Of a DNA stretch of 64,000 bases, positions 62,938 to 64,000 are shown in pieces. A program made the position numbers and the translations under genes. The notes under the pieces were generated by a model, which saw only the letters and a list, made by a program, of their open reading frames with translations, searched no databases and was not told the DNA's origin. The stretch comes from JAZKDW01 sp040387375 (lineage in GTDB: Bacteria > Pseudomonadota > Gammaproteobacteria > Burkholderiales > Burkholderiaceae_D): assembly GCA_040387375.1 (NCBI GenBank), contig JAZKDW010000010.1, positions 62,001-126,000 on the forward strand. Reading direction: 5' to 3'. Positions within the stretch are counted from its first letter, which is position 1. Every line of letters starts with the position of its first letter.

Positions 62938-64000
62938 ATGAACATTACAGAAACATCATTTCAGCGCAAAACGCCCGCGCCGAAGGTTATCACGATTGCC
63001 GTCCTGGCCATGGGCGGCGAGGGCGGCGGCGTGCTCGCCGACTGGATGGTCGACCTGGCCGAACATGCCGGTTATTACGCGCAAACCACCTCGGTGCCCG
63101 GCGTCGCGCAACGCACCGGCGCCACCATTTATTACGTCGAGATGTTCCCCGAGGGACCGGGCAAGGCGCCGGTGCTGGGCATGATGCCGACACCGGGGGA
63201 ACTCGACATCGTGCTGGCGTCGGAACTGATGGAAGCCGGGCGCGCCATCCAGCGCGGACTGGTGACGGCCGACAAGACGCTGCTGATCGCGTCCACGCAC
63301 CGGGTCTATTCGATGACCGAAAAGACCGCGATGGCCGATGGCCGTGTCGATGCGCAAAAGCTGATCGACGCCGGTTACGCGGCGGCGCAGAGATTTGTAC
63401 ATGCCGATTTCGCGCAGCTGGCGGAAAGCAGCGGCAGTGTCATCAGCGCCGCCCTGTTCGGTGCGCTGGCCGGCGCCGGCAAGCTGCCGTTCACGCGAGA
63501 ACAATTCGAAGAAGCGATCCGGCGCGGCGGTGTCGGCATCGGCACCAGCCTGGCGGCGTTCAATGCCGGCCACGAAGTCGGAGCGGGCAAGCAGACGGCT
63601 GCGAAGGCGCAAATTATCGTGCCTGTCATCGAGGCAGCCGGCGCCGTCGGCAAGCGCCTGCAAGGTCAGGCGCAACGCATAGAACAGAATTTCCCGGCCG
63701 CGGCGGCAGCGATGCTGGTGGCCGGCATCAAGCGCATGGCCGATTACCAGGATGTGCATTACGCGACCGAATACCTCGATCGGCTTGAGACGATCCGCGA
63801 TCTCGACCAGCGCCACGGCGACGGCAACTGTCGTCTGCTTAACGAAACCGCGCGTTACCTCGCATTGTGGATGAGTTACGAGGACACGATACGGGTGGCC
63901 GACCTGAAGACCCGCCGCGCGCGTTTCAACCGCGTCAGCCAGGAAGTCGAGACCGGCAAGGCGCAGATTTTGCAGATCAATGAATTCCTGCATCCGCGGG
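62938..64000 (+). CDS. iorB: Indolepyruvate oxidoreductase, beta subunit, partial
   Basis: 354 codons to the right edge; the C-terminus is outside the window. It begins MNITETSFQRKTPAPKVITI with GAGAGAGAC upstream. The catalytic gamma-type domain of pyruvate:ferredoxin oxidoreductases is evident (AVLAMGGEGGGVLADWMVD, TTSVPGVAQRTGATIYYVE, ASELMEAGRAIQRG). It continues with a helical extension (YLDRLETIRDLDQRHGDG) found in the long IorB class of proteobacteria. It is co-transcribed with iorA. Confidence 0.92.
   Translation, partial: MNITETSFQRKTPAPKVITIAVLAMGGEGGGVLADWMVDLAEHAGYYAQTTSVPGVAQRTGATIYYVEMFPEGPGKAPVLGMMPTPGELDIVLASELMEAGRAIQRGLVTADKTLLIASTHRVYSMTEKTAMADGRVDAQKLIDAGYAAAQRFVHADFAQLAESSGSVISAALFGALAGAGKLPFTREQFEEAIRRGGVGIGTSLAAFNAGHEVGAGKQTAAKAQIIVPVIEAAGAVGKRLQGQAQRIEQNFPAAAAAMLVAGIKRMADYQDVHYATEYLDRLETIRDLDQRHGDGNCRLLNETARYLALWMSYEDTIRVADLKTRRARFNRVSQEVETGKAQILQINEFLHPR

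Noticed and set aside
62956..63993. A 345-codon minus-strand frame
   Set aside because: Antisense to iorB, which has the recognisable oxidoreductase domain and ribosome-binding site.
1..64000. tRNA, rRNA, CRISPR array, prophage or complete insertion sequence
   Set aside because: None was seen on reading both strands; only gene remnants and a short inverted-repeat element were found.

Overview
The window looks like a draft-assembly contig (one 10-N gap) from a GC-rich, polarly flagellated betaproteobacterium. Oxalobacteraceae/Burkholderiales relatives (Herbaspirillum, Herminiimonas, Noviherbaspirillum) are the best guess. The basis is the flagellar gene order with fliE divergent from fliF, a Bug-type tripartite-transporter binding protein, czcICBA, split iorA/iorB, acyl-CoA catabolic operons and a PEP-CTERM protein. 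The genus is inference; no rRNA or marker gene is present. No tRNA, rRNA, CRISPR array or intact insertion sequence was seen.

Layout. (1) 1-4394, minus strand: four genes joined by ATGA overlaps (a LOV-PAS/GGDEF/EAL/REC/PAS protein, a 106-aa protein, an HDOD protein, a PAS protein cut by the left edge), behind a near-consensus sigma-28 promoter. (2) 4401-15632: fliFGHIJKLMNOPQR on the minus strand with fliE divergent. (3) 15633-22497: a czcICBA metal-efflux island with a truncated czcD, lying between flagellar genes. (4) 22498-29184: ycgR-like PilZ brake, small FlhB-like protein, second FliK-like protein, fliT, fliS, fliD, flaG and fliC with its own sigma-28 promoter. (5) 29374-46243: an NmrA-type reductase, then a large acyl-CoA catabolism region with two acyl-CoA dehydrogenases, two enoyl-CoA hydratases, a MaoC hydratase, SDRs, a cysteine-less thiolase-like protein with a DUF35 partner, an ADP-forming acyl-CoA ligase, a CaiB CoA-transferase, an IclR regulator, a Bug binding protein and a GMC oxidoreductase. 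(6) 46244-47082: an 839-bp scar with a LysR remnant and a short inverted-repeat element. (7) 47083-55057: a TonB-like membrane-anchored protein, an alpha/beta hydrolase, a dual GGDEF/EAL sensor preceded by a leader peptide frame, an amino-acid-binding-like protein without signal peptide, a PEP-CTERM protein and an N-formylglutamate amidohydrolase. (8) 55093-60693, minus strand: metallopeptidase, transglutaminase, ATP-grasp/alpha-E fusion and a 5'-truncated DUF2126 gene. (9) 60751-64000: iorA and partial iorB.

How the genes fit together. Regions 1, 2 and 4 encode the flagellar export gate, C-ring, filament and cap with chaperones, plus c-di-GMP inputs (PilZ brake, LOV/GGDEF/EAL) that may link light to motility. 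Region 5 supplies a beta-oxidation-like set; the MaoC + HSD17B4-like SDR + thiolase-like/DUF35 group resembles a split version of peroxisomal MFE-2/SCP-x and may handle branched or ring-linked acyl side chains. Region 8 belongs to the predicted peptide-ligase/transglutaminase systems of unknown product, here with its largest member truncated.
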